A stretch of 64,000 bases of DNA from Massilia pinisoli (GTDB taxonomy: Bacteria > Pseudomonadota > Gammaproteobacteria > Burkholderiales > Burkholderiaceae_D), in the NCBI RefSeq assembly GCF_024753285.1, contig NZ_JANUGW010000011.1, positions 62,001-126,000 on the forward strand, read 5' to 3'. The notes under the pieces are model-generated. The model was given only the letters and a program-made list of their open reading frames with translations. It had not been told where the DNA came from and did no database searches. The number at the start of each line of letters is the position of its first letter. Position 1 is the stretch's first letter. This document shows, one piece after another, positions 1-9,407 of the stretch. Position numbers and translations under genes: made by a program.

Positions 1-30
1 AACGTTCCCATTTGTCGGCGGATTTAACTG

Positions 31-44
31 ATTGCGCTACCATT
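31..44. promoter_or_regulatory. Putative LacI-type operator half, box 1
   Basis: On the minus strand this reads AATGGTAGCGCAAT, sharing TGGTAGCGC with the boxes at 124-136, 14535-14548 and 45090-45100. The core resembles the xyl-box TGGTAGCGCTAACA described for LacI-family regulation in Xanthomonas. The right half is degenerate. Its target gene is not visible and may be left of the window. Confidence 0.35.
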
Positions 45-123
45 CGATTTGCCGGATTAGCGTGTCGATTCAGTTTTCCGGTATTCCGGCTCGTGCATGT
101 CGGTGATGATCGATTATCCAGTC

Positions 124-136
124 GATAGCGCTACCA
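124..136. promoter_or_regulatory. Putative LacI-type operator, box 2
   Basis: On the minus strand this reads TGGTAGCGCTATC, 9 of 9 in the left half and nearly palindromic around the central GCGC. It is the best single match in the window to the TGGTAGCGCTACCA/TGGTAGCGCTAACA type. It lies 91 bases from box 1, which suggests a pair. Function is inferred from similarity only. Confidence 0.45.
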
Positions 137-398
137 TTTCAATCCGATTGTGACGTTCATGGGTTGTCTCGAACGCAGGCGAACGGTCGCCTTCTGGGGC
201 CAATCGTGTCGTCCGGGCCGCGTATCCCCCGTCGGCGGCCATTGGCCGCGCGCGTCTCAGGCGGTGTCCGGGCCAATCGGGCGCCCGCCCGACGATGCTT
301 CGGCGCCGCCGAGGCACGTCGATCCGGCGCAGGTTGACATTGAATTGCTGAGCTATCAATTTTCAGCATACTTCATTGCAAATAAAACATACCTACGA

Positions 399-426
399 TG
401 TTAGCGCACAACAAGATGTTATCGCG
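399..426. promoter_or_regulatory. Putative operator pair upstream of the TBDR promoter
   Basis: TGTTAGCGC (399-407) and TGTTATCGCG (417-426) are two direct half-sites of the same LacI-type motif, 18 bases apart. They end two bases before a TTGACA -35 element. Position and resemblance suggest control of the receptor gene at 743; neither half-site has a perfect partner arm. Confidence 0.35.
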
Positions 427-427
427 T

Positions 428-457
428 TTGACAAACCTCACGCATGATCACTACACT
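428..457 (+). promoter_or_regulatory. Sigma70-like promoter for the 743 receptor transcript
   Basis: TTGACA at 428-433 is followed after 18 bases by TACACT at 452-457. This would start RNA near 464 and give an untranslated leader of about 280 bases that contains the small frame at 525-641. The -35 match is perfect and the -10 match is moderate. Confidence 0.45.
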
Positions 458-524
458 CATGAAAACGATTACATAACCATAAAGACTACAGCGACAACGC
501 AATAAATACAGCGTGGAGACAAGT

Positions 525-641
525 ATGCCGGTACTGATTCTGCCATTCCCCATCGCCGCCGTTCGCGGCGCTTTCGCATTCGATTCCCATTGCCGTTCCG
601 GCGTTGCGCTGCCAGCGCTACACGCCCAGGACCGGTACTGA
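525..641 (+). CDS. Possible 38-residue leader peptide, unrecognised
   Basis: This short frame has an ATG preceded by GGAG (515-518) at a six-base spacing, which is as good as the sites used by the real genes nearby, and it ends in TGA at 639-641. It encodes 38 residues starting MPVLILPFPIAAV, a hydrophobic N-terminus with a later SHCRSG segment. Roughly two thirds of third codon positions are G or C, lower than in the neighbouring genes, so coding is not certain. It lies between a promoter-like element (428-457) and a hairpin with six T's (650-676), all upstream of the receptor gene at 743. That arrangement resembles a leader peptide with an attenuator, but it may be a chance frame. I know no family match. 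Confidence 0.3.
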   Translation: MPVLILPFPIAAVRGAFAFDSHCRSGVALPALHAQDRY

Positions 642-649
642 GCGTTCCC

Positions 650-676
650 GCGGCCGTCCCGCGGCGGTCGTTTTTT
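650..676 (+). terminator. Possible attenuator or terminator hairpin
   Basis: GGCCG (652-656) can pair with CGGTC (665-669, one G-U pair) across an eight-base loop, and TTTTTT follows at 671-676. It lies nine bases after the small frame and 67 bases before the receptor ATG. The stem is short, so termination is tentative. Confidence 0.3.
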
Positions 677-742
677 CTGCAGTTGAAACTCAGCCCCGCC
701 ATCGAAGCGGAGCGCATTATGCAAGATGCATAGGAGATTACA

Positions 743-3694
743 ATGATTCGATTCAAGAGAACCGCGATCGCAGTCGCAGCCAGTCAGATCGCATTGCTTG
801 CCGGCAGCGCGGCGCTGGCCCAGGAGGCGCCTCAAAACGCCTCTGGTGCTAACGTTGTCGTCGTGACGGGCCAGCGCGCCGCGCTGCAATCCGCGCAAAA
901 GATCAAGCAAAATTCGGACGAGATCGTCGATTCGATCGTCGCGGACGACATCGGCAAACTGCCCGACCGCTCCGTCACCGAAGTGCTGCAGCGCGTGGTC
1001 GGCGTCACGATCGACCGCACGATGTCGAAGGGCGACCCGGAGCACTACTCGGTCGAAGGTTCGAGCGTGAACGTGCGCGGCCTGTCGTACGTGCGGTCGG
1101 AACTCAATGGCCGCGACTCGTTCTCCGCGAACGGCGGCCGCGCGCTGAACTTCGAAGACGTGCCGCCGGAACTGATGGCCGGCCTCGACGTTTATAAAAA
1201 CCCGTCGGCGGAACAGATCGAAGGCGCCGTCGGCGGCCTCGTGAACCTGCGCACGTTCCTGCCGTTCGACTTCAAGGGCCGCAAGATGGCCGCGTCGGTG
1301 TCGGACACGTACTCGGAACTCAAGAAAGGCAAGACGTCGCCGTCCGGTTCCTTCATGTTCTCGGACCGCTGGAAGACGGGCTTCGGCGAGATCGGCGCGC
1401 TCGTCGACCTCGCGTATTCGGAAAGCGGCACCCGCACCGATGCCTTCCAGGTCGAGCCGTACTATCCGCGCACCGACGTCGTGCCGGGCAAGACCGTGTG
1501 GGTGCCGAAAGGCTCCCAGTGGCGCACGCTGGAATTCGACCGCAAGCGCACGGGTGCGTACGCCGCGCTGCAGTGGAAGAAGGATGCGTCGCTGAGCTCC
1601 CACATCACGTTCTTCAAGTCGCGCTACAAGATGCACTGGGACGAGCAGGCGATCTTCGCCCAGTCCAGCCCCTACAACATCCAGGTCAGCCCGGACGCGA
1701 CGTTCGATTCGAAAGGCGCGCTGCTGACCGGCACCTTGACCGATCCGGCCGACAAGGGCATCAACTTCGGCGGCGACACGCGCTCGGCCGACCGCAAGTC
1801 CGACACGACGGACATCGCGTGGAACGTACGCTGGCGTCCGAACGACCGCTGGACCCTGACCACTGACCTGCAGCGCATCCGCGCGACGACGAGCAGCTTC
1901 GACTCGACCGTCGCCACCGGCGTGACGATGCCCAGCGAGACGATCGACCTGCGCGGCGACGTGCCGACCTTGTCGTTCACGCAGGCGGACCGCGCGTACC
2001 TCGCCGACCCGGCGAATTACTACTGGGCGTTCACGATGGAACACCAGGACCGCAGCAAGGCCGGCGAATGGGCATGGCGCACGGACGCGAAGTACGACTT
2101 CGACCATCCGGTTCTGCGCGACATCCGGTTCGGCGTGCGCCTGACCGACCGCGATTCGCGCAACGAGAACTCGAACCCGAGCTACAACTGGGCCGCCATC
2201 ACGCAGCCATGGCAGGTGGGCGGCACGCTGACGGGCCTCGCGTACCTGGGCGATCCGCGCTTCAGCAACCAGGTCCAGATTCACTCGTTTAACAACTTCT
2301 TCAACAACAACACGTCCGTGCCGTCGCTCGTCTTCCCGGGTGTCGGCCTGACGACGGGCTATCCTGGCAGCTATGCGTTGCTGCACACGTACCCGAACAT
2401 GTTGTGCAAGGACGGCACCAACAAGTGCACGTCGTGGAACCCGGCGACGTTCGGCACCGACCCTGCCGGCCTGAACGACCAGAAAGAGCGTACGGGCGCC
2501 TTGTATTCGCAGTTGCGCTTCGGCTTCGACGACCTGAAATACCCGGTCGACGGCAACGTGGGCATACGCTACGTGAAGACGAAGATGACGGCGCACGGCT
2601 ACACGGTGTTCAACCCGAGCTCGTCGACCGGGCCGGGCATCCCGACGTTCACCGCGTTCTCGCAGAAGCAGGACTTCAGCAACGACTACGGTAACGTGCT
2701 GCCCAGCCTGAACCTGCGCATGAAGGCGACCGATAAACTGCAGTTCCGTGCCAGCCTGTCGACCGGCATTTCGCGTCCGGACTTCACCGACCTGCAAGGC
2801 TATACGACGCTGTCGCAGAACGTCGACAACGCGACGGGCCAGGTCACCTACACGGGCACCGGCACGGGCAATCCGAACCTGCGGCCCGTCCGTTCGCACC
2901 AGTTCGACGTGACGGCCGAGTGGTATTTCGCGCCGTCCGGCTCGGTGACCCTCGCGCTGTTCAACAAGCAGCTGAAGGACGTCATCATCAAGCAGTCGTA
3001 CGGCTATAACGTCGCGGACACCACGGGCAAGCCGTACACGTTCACGGTGACGGGCCCGGTGAACGGCGCCGACGGCCATGCGCGCGGTGGCGAGATCACG
3101 TACCAGCAGTATTTCGACATGCTGCCGGGCTGGCTGTCGGGCTTCGGCGTGCAGGCGAACTTCACGTACGTCGACAGCAAGACGTCGCTGCACCAGCCGG
3201 TGCATTCCGTGTACTGCTCGGGTGGGAACTCGGCCACCAACTTCAACCTGAACCTGAACGGCTGCGACATCGACGGCAAGACGTTCGGCGACCTGCCGCT
3301 GATCGGCCTGTCGCGCCAGGCGTACAACCTCGCCCTCATGTACGACAAGGGCCCGTGGTCGGCGCGTATGGCGTGGAACTGGCGCTCGAAGAACCTGCAG
3401 AACGTGAACGTCAACGGCACGCAGGGCACCGACGGCACCGACACCAACCCGAACAGCGCGACGGTCGGCCAGCATAACGTGGCGTGGGCGCTGCCGGTGT
3501 GGTCCGACGGCTACGGCCAGCTGGACGCGTCGGTGATCTACAACATCACGGAGAACCTGTCGATCGGCCTGGAAGCGCAGAACCTCACGGACGCCAAGAC
3601 CCGCCAGCTGATGCAGCAGGGGATCGGCTTCAAGGGCCGCGCGTGGTTCGTGTCGGGGCCGCGCTACACGGCGCAGATGCGGTACAGCTTCTGA
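743..3694 (+). CDS. TonB-dependent receptor (outer membrane)
   Basis: Outer-membrane active transporter of 983 residues, probably for an oligosaccharide, energised by TonB-ExbBD. The first 26 residues form a signal peptide ending ALA-QE. A short linker leads to VVVVTGQRAALQSA and then the plug domain (about 35-200: SDEIVDSIVADDIGKLPD, VNVRGL, GAVGGLVNLRT). A long beta-barrel ends in RYTAQMRYSF with the C-terminal aromatic typical of outer-membrane insertion. The plug resembles the large carbohydrate TBDR group of Xanthomonas and Caulobacter. AGGAG before the ATG fixes the start. Its promoter region carries LacI-type half-sites, and a strong terminator follows. The substrate cannot be read from sequence. 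The surrounding genes suggest plant cell-wall sugars, but no hydrolase is directly adjacent on this strand. Confidence 0.92.
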   Translation: MIRFKRTAIAVAASQIALLAGSAALAQEAPQNASGANVVVVTGQRAALQSAQKIKQNSDEIVDSIVADDIGKLPDRSVTEVLQRVVGVTIDRTMSKGDPEHYSVEGSSVNVRGLSYVRSELNGRDSFSANGGRALNFEDVPPELMAGLDVYKNPSAEQIEGAVGGLVNLRTFLPFDFKGRKMAASVSDTYSELKKGKTSPSGSFMFSDRWKTGFGEIGALVDLAYSESGTRTDAFQVEPYYPRTDVVPGKTVWVPKGSQWRTLEFDRKRTGAYAALQWKKDASLSSHITFFKSRYKMHWDEQAIFAQSSPYNIQVSPDATFDSKGALLTGTLTDPADKGINFGGDTRSADRKSDTTDIAWNVRWRPNDRWTLTTDLQRIRATTSSFDSTVATGVTMPSETIDLRGDVPTLSFTQADRAYLADPANYYWAFTMEHQDRSKAGEWAWRTDAKYDFDHPVLRDIRFGVRLTDRDSRNENSNPSYNWAAITQPWQVGGTLTGLAYLGDPRFSNQVQIHSFNNFFNNNTSVPSLVFPGVGLTTGYPGSYALLHTYPNMLCKDGTNKCTSWNPATFGTDPAGLNDQKERTGALYSQLRFGFDDLKYPVDGNVGIRYVKTKMTAHGYTVFNPSSSTGPGIPTFTAFSQKQDFSNDYGNVLPSLNLRMKATDKLQFRASLSTGISRPDFTDLQGYTTLSQNVDNATGQVTYTGTGTGNPNLRPVRSHQFDVTAEWYFAPSGSVTLALFNKQLKDVIIKQSYGYNVADTTGKPYTFTVTGPVNGADGHARGGEITYQQYFDMLPGWLSGFGVQANFTYVDSKTSLHQPVHSVYCSGGNSATNFNLNLNGCDIDGKTFGDLPLIGLSRQAYNLALMYDKGPWSARMAWNWRSKNLQNVNVNGTQGTDGTDTNPNSATVGQHNVAWALPVWSDGYGQLDASVIYNITENLSIGLEAQNLTDAKTRQLMQQGIGFKGRAWFVSGPRYTAQMRYSF

Positions 3695-3712
3695 TCGTCG
3701 CGTTGAAGGAAG

Positions 3713-3738
3713 AACGCCCCGTTCGCGGGGCGTTTTTT
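3713..3738 (+). terminator. Rho-independent terminator after the TBDR
   Basis: ACGCCCC (3714-3720) pairs with GGGGCGT (3726-3732) over a five-base loop and is followed directly by a run of T's. It lies 19 bases after the receptor stop codon and is a textbook intrinsic terminator. Confidence 0.9.
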
Positions 3739-3769
3739 TTCGGAGCCCTTGCAGCCGGGTAGGGTCGGC

Positions 3770-3792
3770 ATTTGAGGCCGGGGGCCTCAAAT
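3770..3792. repeat. Perfect 10-bp inverted repeat in the convergent intergenic gap
   Basis: ATTTGAGGCC (3770-3779) and GGCCTCAAAT (3783-3792) flank a three-base loop. There is no T-run on either side. A second palindrome, CACGCGT-T-ACGCGTG, lies at 3824-3838. Both sit between two converging genes, so they may end or stabilise the minus-strand transcript; alternatively they are dispersed repeat elements. Confidence 0.5.
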
Positions 3793-3887
3793 GAAACGTA
3801 CCCACGCGGACGCCGGCATGATGCACGCGTTACGCGTGGGCGAACAGGCCGCCCACCCTGCGTCGACCTGCCCGTCGGCTTACCGGG

Positions 3888-4931
3888 TTAGAGCCCTTGC
3901 AGGCCCAGTTCCTTCGCGTGCGCGCGCAGGAACGCCACGTGCGCGCGGCGCGTGTCCGGCCCATCGTACGGCAGCAGCGTCCACAGCTCGGACGCCTGCA
4001 TGTGCCGTCCCGGCGCCAGCGTTTCGTACGGCGCATGCACTTCCATCTCCATCAGGCCCTTCTCGGGCGCGTCCGGCTGCCAGTCGTTGTACAGCTCGAC
4101 CTGGCCCTGGTCCGGGTGGATCGCCGTGCGCGGCTGGTGCGCGAACTGGATCACGAGCACCTGGCGGTCGTGGAAGCCCGCCATCCAGCCGGCCGACGGC
4201 TGCAGCAATATCTTGCCGTTGCGGTGCGGCTTGCCCGCGCCGGCCGGGAAGGCGTCCAGCGAGAACAGGCCGTCCGCGAGGGTCCACGTCAGCGGCACCA
4301 TGTCCGGCTTCGGTTCGATCGCCTGCTGGCGCACGTCCGCGCGGCGCGCGACGGGCACGTACACGCGCGTGGCCGCATGGGCGCGCGTGTTGAACCAGAT
4401 GTCCCATGCCACCTGCGCGGTGCGGATGTTGGCCGCATCCACGTCCAGGCGCAGGCTGTGCGGCTTGCCCGGCACGAGGCTGTAACGCTTGACGAGCTGC
4501 AGGCCGTTCACTGGGCTGGCCGGGCTCGCGAGCGTGACGGCGTCGGCGCTCTTGTCCTCGACCTTGTAGCGGGCGAGGCTCAAGTAAGGATCGGGCGGCC
4601 AGGGCAAGCCGGCGCGCGCCGGATTCACGTCCTGGTGCGACCACCATTCCTTCTGCGGCCCGACCCAGATCTCGTGGCCGAGCCAGCCGACGTTGTCGGC
4701 CGTCGCATCGACGGGGGCGGACGGATCGCCCGCCGCCGTGTCCACCTTCAGGAAGTTGGCGTGGCCGGCCAGCCCGAACGACAGCAGCCGGCCGCCGATG
4801 GCGTCCGTGACGGTCGCGCGCACGCTGCCGTTGTCGAGGGTGTGGACGGGGAAGTCGGCCGCCGCGTGGGCGGCGGCCATGAGGGCGCAGGGCAGGGCCA
4901 GCGCGAGGGCAGTCTTGCGTGGTGTGGACAT
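3888..4931 (-). CDS. DUF4380-family secreted protein
   Basis: Protein of 347 residues with a signal peptide (about 1-25, ending AAHAAADF) and no further membrane segment, so probably periplasmic. The conserved stretch IGGRLLSFGL, followed by NVGWLGHEIWVGPQKEWW, matches my memory of the DUF4380 family. That family's fold resembles galactose-mutarotase or carbohydrate-binding beta-sandwich proteins and has no settled biochemical role. The gene is last of three minus-strand genes (maeB, solute-binding-like, DUF4380) with gaps of about 50 bases. It has its own large palindrome just upstream (4941-4968), so it may be transcribed separately. A sugar-related periplasmic role is inference from the neighbourhood. 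Confidence 0.75.
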   Translation of the reverse strand: MSTPRKTALALALPCALMAAAHAAADFPVHTLDNGSVRATVTDAIGGRLLSFGLAGHANFLKVDTAAGDPSAPVDATADNVGWLGHEIWVGPQKEWWSHQDVNPARAGLPWPPDPYLSLARYKVEDKSADAVTLASPASPVNGLQLVKRYSLVPGKPHSLRLDVDAANIRTAQVAWDIWFNTRAHAATRVYVPVARRADVRQQAIEPKPDMVPLTWTLADGLFSLDAFPAGAGKPHRNGKILLQPSAGWMAGFHDRQVLVIQFAHQPRTAIHPDQGQVELYNDWQPDAPEKGLMEMEVHAPYETLAPGRHMQASELWTLLPYDGPDTRRAHVAFLRAHAKELGLQGL

Positions 4932-4940
4932 GGGCTGTCG

Positions 4941-4968
4941 GTTGGTTTGAAATCGGTTTCAGACCAAC
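4941..4968. promoter_or_regulatory. Large palindrome, LacI-type operator candidate
   Basis: Arms GTTGGT-T-TGAAA and TTTCA-G-ACCAAC flank TCGG, giving 28 bases of dyad symmetry with one internal mismatch. The inner TGAAATCGGTTTCA has the central CG and flanking TGAAA/TTTCA seen in many LacI-family operators. It lies 10 bases upstream of the DUF4380 start codon, where a bound repressor would block transcription. Confidence 0.55.
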
Positions 4969-4982
4969 AGCTTAGCAAAGAA

Positions 4983-5711
4983 TCAGCCGGCCGGGGCGAC
5001 CGATGCGCCTTCGATGCCATGGCGCGCCAGCGCGGCGGCCACAAAGCCGTCCGCCTTCATCGCCTCGACGAAGTCCGCCAGGAAGGCGGCGGCCGCCTCG
5101 CCGCGGCGCTTGGGCACGCCCATCGCCTGGCGGATGACCATGAAGCGGCCGTCCAGCAGGCGCAGGCCGGGGCGCGTGCGCGCATCCGCTTCCAGTTGCT
5201 GGCGCACGCCGGCCGCCACGTCCGCGTCCCCGTCGAGGAACGTGGGCACGACGGCGGGCGACGAGGGCGCCCGTACGATCTCCGCGTGCCGCAGGTTGCG
5301 GGTCAGGTACAGGTCGTAGGCGCTGCCCTTGCCGACGACGACACGGTGGCCGTCCCGGTCGACATCGTCGTTGGTGCGGATGGGCGAGCCGTCGCGCACG
5401 AGATAGCTGCCTTCGATCAGCACATACGGCGCCGTGAACGCGATGTCGGCGCCGCGCGCCGGGTCGATGGCGAAGAAGCCGACGTCCGCCGCGTCGGCCA
5501 CGACGGCGTCCACGGACTTGGCGGCCGTGTCCACGACGACGAGCGACAGGTCCACGCCGAGCCGGCGCGCCAGCTCGCGCGCGAGGTCGACGGAGACGCC
5601 CGCCGCGCCATCGGCCGTCGCACGCGCGAGGATCGGGTTGCCGAGGTTGATCGCGGCGCGCAGCACGACCGTCGGGGCAAGGGCGGCGCGCAGGGTGGAA
5701 TCGGGAATCAT
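4983..5711 (-). CDS. Solute-binding family 3-like protein without signal peptide
   Basis: A protein of 242 residues with the two-lobe architecture of ABC-type amino-acid binding proteins: GVSVDLARELARRLGVDL, a DAVVADAADVGFFAIDP segment, FTAPYVLIEGSYLVR and a VVVGKGSAYDLYLTR lobe-two motif. The start at 5711 has a good AAGGA site, and the N-terminus (MIPDSTLRAALAPTVVLR) lacks a hydrophobic signal, which is odd for a periplasmic receptor. It may be a cytoplasmic sensor of a small molecule or a derived member, or the true N-terminus may have been lost. No permease or ATPase gene is adjacent. It follows maeB after 54 bases containing a hairpin. Confidence 0.65.
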   Translation of the reverse strand: MIPDSTLRAALAPTVVLRAAINLGNPILARATADGAAGVSVDLARELARRLGVDLSLVVVDTAAKSVDAVVADAADVGFFAIDPARGADIAFTAPYVLIEGSYLVRDGSPIRTNDDVDRDGHRVVVGKGSAYDLYLTRNLRHAEIVRAPSSPAVVPTFLDGDADVAAGVRQQLEADARTRPGLRLLDGRFMVIRQAMGVPKRRGEAAAAFLADFVEAMKADGFVAAALARHGIEGASVAPAG

Positions 5712-5730
5712 CGTGATCCTTCGATGGGCG

Positions 5731-5757
5731 GTGCGCGCCGGGGGGGGCGGCGCGCAC
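5731..5757 (-). terminator. GC hairpin downstream of maeB
   Basis: GTGCGCGCC (5731-5739) pairs perfectly with GGCGCGCAC (5749-5757) around a nine-base G-rich loop. It lies nine bases after the maeB stop. There is no T-run, so it may slow RNA decay rather than terminate transcription. Confidence 0.5.
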
Positions 5758-5765
5758 TCGGAGGC

Positions 5766-7967
<2,202 letters not shown>

Positions 7968-8182
7968 GGTTTCTCCTTGCCGCTTTGCGCGGACGATGTT
8001 GTGAATTCTGTGCGGCGTCCGGCGCGCGGCAGGGACCGTGCGGGGACGCGTGCCGGGACACTCGCCGCGCTCGAGTCGGCGGCGGTGGTGGAGCGCCTCC
8101 GTTGCCCGCGCGGCGTGGTGGCCGGGGCTGTGCGCGCGCTCCTGGCGCGGGCGCGGACGGGGGCGCCGTGTACACGGCGATA

Positions 8183-8202
8183 CGCGATCATACGTGATCG
8201 CG
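8183..8202. promoter_or_regulatory. Palindrome CGCGATCA-N4-TGATCGCG
   Basis: A perfect 8-bp inverted repeat around TACG, about 215 bases upstream of the maeB start. It could be a regulator binding site for maeB; no known consensus was recognised. Confidence 0.4.
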
Positions 8203-8224
8203 GCCGTTGTTGCCTACTAAGCCA

Positions 8225-8239
8225 GATATTGGGAATATC
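8225..8239. promoter_or_regulatory. Palindrome GATATT-GGG-AATATC
   Basis: A perfect 6-3-6 inverted repeat in the AT-richer part of the maeB upstream region, 23 bases beyond the previous palindrome. It is a binding-site candidate of unknown regulator. Confidence 0.35.
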
Positions 8240-8283
8240 ACGTAGGCCTGAACATCCGGAACAACTGGTCCGGTCCGGCTTCG

Positions 8284-8291
8284 AAATAATC
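8284..8291. repeat. Left copy of 8-bp IS target-site duplication
   Basis: AAATAATC directly abuts the left inverted repeat and recurs exactly at 9362-9369 beyond the right end. Eight bases is the duplication length expected for IS1595-family elements. Confidence 0.92.
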
Positions 8292-8310
8292 GGCTGTGTT
8301 CGCGGTAATT
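8292..8310 (+). repeat. Left terminal inverted repeat of the IS
   Basis: Begins GGCTGTGTTCGCG and matches the right terminus at 18 of 19 positions; the single difference is at the fourteenth base. Confidence 0.92.
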
Positions 8311-8373
8311 ATGTGAACCGAACCGCGTTGCAGCGGTCATACGCATCGTCGAGTTAACTCATGAGGAGTGACG

Positions 8374-9327
8374 ATGCGCGCGGTGCCGTTCGATGACGTG
8401 TTCGCCCTGTTGACGACGGTCCAGTTCTCTGCCGGTGACTTGGCCCGATTGCGAGAATGGATCGCGGGCATCGCCCATCCGGCCGAGTGCATCGCGCTGA
8501 TCGAGCAGGCCGCGCGAGGACGGCCGTGTCCGCGCTGCGGTTATCCCCGCGCCCACCGCTGCGGTCAGGCGAGCGGTTTGCAGCGCTTTCGTTGCCTCGG
8601 CTGCGGACGGAGTTACAACGCGCTGACGGGCACGCCGCTCGCAAGACTACGGAAGAAAGAACATTGGCTCGCATATTTGCAATGCGTGCTCGAGTCGCGC
8701 ACCGTGCGCGAGGCGGCTCGCGTCGTCGGCGTGCACCGCACGACCAGTTTTCGCTGGCGCCATCGCTTCGTGCCGGGCGCCATGCGCGATCGGCCGGCAA
8801 GGTTGTCGGCCATTGTTGAGGCCGATGAGACGTATCGCCTGGAATCGCAGAAGGGTTCGCGCAACATGACGCGCAAGCCGAGGAAGCGCGGCGGCGTAGC
8901 GAAAAAGCGCGGCATCAGTAATGAACTCGACTGCCTGCTCGTCGCGCGTGACCGTAACGGGCAAACGCTTGATTTTCATACTGGCCGAGGACAGGTGACG
9001 GTGGCGCAACTGCAAAAATGCCTAAAGCCCGTGCTGCCGGACGACGTCCTGTTGATCAGCGATTCGGCGCTGTCTTACCGTCATTTCGCGCAGCAAGCGG
9101 GCATCTTGCACGAGAAGGTGAACACGAAGAAAGGCATTCGGGCACGCGGTGCAATCCACATTCAAAACGTGAACGCCTGGCATAGCCGCTTCAAGAGCTG
9201 GGTGGTGCGGTTTCGTGGCGTCGCCAGTCGCTACCTGATCAATTATTCGGGCTGGCAGCGGATGCTCGATGCGCGACGGCTAACCACACCGGCGCATCTG
9301 CTTCGTGCTGCTGTTCAGCTCGGCTAA
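8374..9327 (+). CDS. IS1595-family transposase
   Basis: Transposase of 317 residues that would catalyse cut or copy of the element ends. An N-terminal zinc ribbon (CPRCG ... CLGC, about residues 50-75) precedes an IS1595-type helix-turn-helix (AARVVGVHRTTSFRWRHRF) and an RNase-H-like catalytic core. The first two acidic residues are visible in VEADETY and LISDSALSY. At the third site the protein has NAWHSRFKSW, with histidine where DDE enzymes usually carry glutamate; from memory, some IS1595 subgroups differ here too. YLINYSGW is a family hallmark. The ATG at 8374 has GAGGAG five bases upstream; a GTG six bases earlier would lie inside that site. The frame is intact. Confidence 0.93.
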   Translation: MRAVPFDDVFALLTTVQFSAGDLARLREWIAGIAHPAECIALIEQAARGRPCPRCGYPRAHRCGQASGLQRFRCLGCGRSYNALTGTPLARLRKKEHWLAYLQCVLESRTVREAARVVGVHRTTSFRWRHRFVPGAMRDRPARLSAIVEADETYRLESQKGSRNMTRKPRKRGGVAKKRGISNELDCLLVARDRNGQTLDFHTGRGQVTVAQLQKCLKPVLPDDVLLISDSALSYRHFAQQAGILHEKVNTKKGIRARGAIHIQNVNAWHSRFKSWVVRFRGVASRYLINYSGWQRMLDARRLTTPAHLLRAAVQLG

Positions 9328-9342
9328 ACGGCCGAGTCACCG

Positions 9343-9361
9343 AATTAACGCGAACACAGCC
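9343..9361 (-). repeat. Right terminal inverted repeat of the IS
   Basis: The minus-strand reading begins GGCTGTGTTCGCG, pairing with 8292-8310. It starts 16 bases after the transposase stop codon. Confidence 0.92.
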
Positions 9362-9369
9362 AAATAATC
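9362..9369. repeat. Right copy of 8-bp IS target-site duplication
   Basis: AAATAATC, identical to 8284-8291. Joining the flanks at this repeat restores the probable pre-insertion sequence. Confidence 0.92.
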
Positions 9370-9407
9370 TGCCGGGCGCGCTTGCGCGCAGGCCGTGGCC
9401 GGCCCGC

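Larger units (their letters stand above)
1..524. other. Regulatory stretch without a supported long gene
   Basis: No convincing protein gene lies here; the short frames have atypical codon use. The stretch holds two copies of a GCGCTACCAT motif (near 34-43 and 129-138), a third related motif near 399-426 and a sigma70-like promoter near 428-457. All are annotated separately. The two left-most boxes lie about 600 bases before the receptor gene at 743, so they may instead serve a gene to the left of the window. Confidence 0.6.
7968..8283. other. maeB upstream region with two palindromes
   Basis: No gene is supported between the maeB start and the IS target site. The stretch is GC-rich near maeB and becomes AT-richer toward 8220-8290, where two palindromes lie, as expected for a promoter region reading leftward. 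Confidence 0.6.
8292..9361 (+). mobile_element. Complete IS1595-family insertion sequence, 1,070 bp
   Basis: The element is bounded by imperfect terminal inverted repeats: GGCTGTGTTCGCG then GTAATT at 8292-8310 and the complement of GGCTGTGTTCGCG then TTAATT at 9343-9361, 18 of 19 matching. An exact 8-bp direct repeat flanks it. It encodes one full-length transposase with no frameshift, so it looks recently inserted and potentially mobile. It sits between maeB and the gluconolactonase-like gene, about 325 bases upstream of maeB, and so may alter that promoter's upstream context. Confidence 0.95.

Noticed and set aside
419..3826. Very long minus-strand open frame opposite the first TonB receptor
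   Set aside because: Arg/Val-rich shadow frame caused by G/C-ending codons of the real plus-strand gene; no signal peptide, domain or ribosome site.
8368..8373. GTG start for the transposase
   Set aside because: It lies within the GAGGAG ribosome site that serves the ATG at 8374.
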